DNA from: Chromobotia macracanthus
Taxonomy: Eukaryota; Chordata; Actinopteri; Cypriniformes; Botiidae
Reading direction: 5' to 3'
Length of the DNA: 64,000 nucleotides
Assembly (NCBI GenBank): GCA_036877525.1
Contig: JAZGTH010000063.1
Location: forward strand, 1,846,501 to 1,910,500
Of this stretch, positions 63,362 to 64,000 are shown in pieces (the stretch's first letter is position 1; each line of letters begins with the position of its first letter). The position numbers and the translations under genes are program-made. The notes beneath the pieces were generated by a model. It did not search any database and was not told where the DNA came from. It was given only the letters and a program-made list of their open reading frames with translations.

Positions 63362-63450
63362 TTGAATCCCAGGGAACACAGCTACTGAAATGTATACCCT
63401 GAATGCACTGTAAGTGGCTTTAGATAAAAAAAAAATACTTCCATTGTCAA
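63362..63450 (+). mobile_element. Truncated SINE copy
   Basis: This begins inside the B box (GAATCCCAGGGAACACAG) and continues into the tail (GAATGCACTGTAAGTGGCTT then AGATAAAAAAAAAATACTTC). It is the same family as the copies near 6.7 and 42.0 kb, without the 5' head. Confidence 0.7.
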
Positions 63451-63629
63451 ATGCATAATGTAAATGAATGCATCTGATCTAATTTTTTAATCATGAACCA
63501 CTATAAAACAATACATTGAACCGCATATAAACTACCCAGTTTTATCGGATTCGTATTTTACATATCAGACTATAGACAGGCAAGATGACTTATAAATATT
63601 AATTAGATTCTGTGGCATTTGCCCCGTAA

Positions 63630-64000
63630 GCTCTTTCCTATTGGCTAAGCGGCTGACGTCGTTTCCTGTGCGTTAATGAAACAGCGAATTAACGAAGAAT
63701 GTAGGCGCTGCTCATAAATATTTATGACGTTATTCCACTGAACGCTGCAGAAAGATTACAGCAATATCTGCGTGTCCTAAATGTGTACATTTCTCACATG
63801 TGCACGCGTTTATTGCATTATATTAAATAAAATTATAATATATATATATATATATATGTATATACTGTAATAATATTGCAACATTTAGACGGGCTACACG
63901 ACGTGACGCAACAGTCGTTTTAACGATTTGTACTAACGCGCCATGTTGAAAACATCGCGAGACTTCGCGAGACTCTCGTCCTCCCTCAGCACTGTACTTA
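63630..64000. promoter_or_regulatory. Probable housekeeping-type promoter at window edge
   Basis: A CCAAT box (ATTGG at 63640-63644), a CRE-like TGACGTCG at 63654-63661, a YY1-like GCCATGTTG at 63940-63948 and two TCGCGAGA boxes at 63955-63962 and 63965-63972 lie in a block richer in CpG than its surroundings. Such combinations mark TATA-less vertebrate promoters. The gene must lie beyond the right edge, or on the minus strand with its first exon unrecognised; its identity is unknown. Confidence 0.5.
63836..63864. repeat. (TA)n microsatellite
   Basis: A TA run with one TG interruption, inside the probable promoter region at the window end. Confidence 0.85.

Larger units (their letters stand above)
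53345..63625. other. Intergenic region upstream of bmal1
   Basis: About 10 kb with no gene that I can support. Open frames such as 54040-54414, 58580-58789 and 61059-61295 have no splice context or known domains. It holds decayed interspersed repeats (below) and AT-rich unique sequence. Confidence 0.55.

Noticed and set aside
63836..63864. TATA box for the gene at the right edge
   Set aside because: It is a TA microsatellite about 100 bases from the TCGCGAGA boxes, which usually act without TATA.

Overview
The window reads as teleost, most likely cyprinid, nuclear DNA. It is AT-rich with long introns. It has many short microsatellites (CT, GT, TATG, TCTG), tRNA-derived SINE copies, small foldback-type repeats common in carp-like fish genomes, and intron-split genes with GT-AG junctions and vertebrate-like proteins. 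I identified four protein-coding genes by joining exons by hand and checking that every phase closes. They are the 3' end of galnt18 (+, last three coding exons, 1612-11878), a complete parathyroid hormone gene pth1 (+, CDS 36096-36446, 93 aa), a complete btbd10 (+, CDS 39323-42414, 417 aa), and a complete bmal1/arntl1 clock gene (-, CDS 50481 down to 43820, 616 aa in 17 coding exons). No bacterial-type features, CRISPR array or functional tRNA/rRNA gene is present.

Layout: 1-11.9 kb is galnt18 intron and exon sequence, with a 7-copy 17-bp minisatellite and one SINE. 11.9-35.9 kb is a gene-poor intergenic stretch holding microsatellites, a 48-bp duplication and decayed interspersed repeats. 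pth1 occupies 35.87-36.47 kb behind a TATA box. btbd10 starts only a few hundred bases further on, from a CpG-rich promoter with a TCTCGCGA element; its first intron carries a large TCTG array. btbd10 and bmal1 converge tail to tail at about 43 kb. The bmal1 promoter at 53.2-53.35 kb holds two close AAGTAGGTYA response elements (ROREs), two CCAAT boxes and a TATA-like element. 53.35-63.6 kb shows no gene. The last 400 bases look like a housekeeping-type promoter for a gene outside the window.

How the genes relate: PTH, BTBD10 and BMAL1 lie side by side in the same relative orientation as on human 11p15, so this is an old vertebrate block. GALNT18 is on the same human arm but farther away. The genes have separate jobs: Golgi O-glycosylation family (galnt18), calcium hormone (pth1), Akt-linked BTB adaptor (btbd10) and the positive limb of the circadian clock (bmal1). 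The ROREs imply feedback of ROR and REV-ERB receptors onto bmal1. I saw no previously undescribed system. The points most worth a second look are the conserved RORE pair, a GC-AG intron and a 21-nt microexon in bmal1, upstream ORFs in pth1 and bmal1, and the paired TCGCGAGA boxes at the window end.
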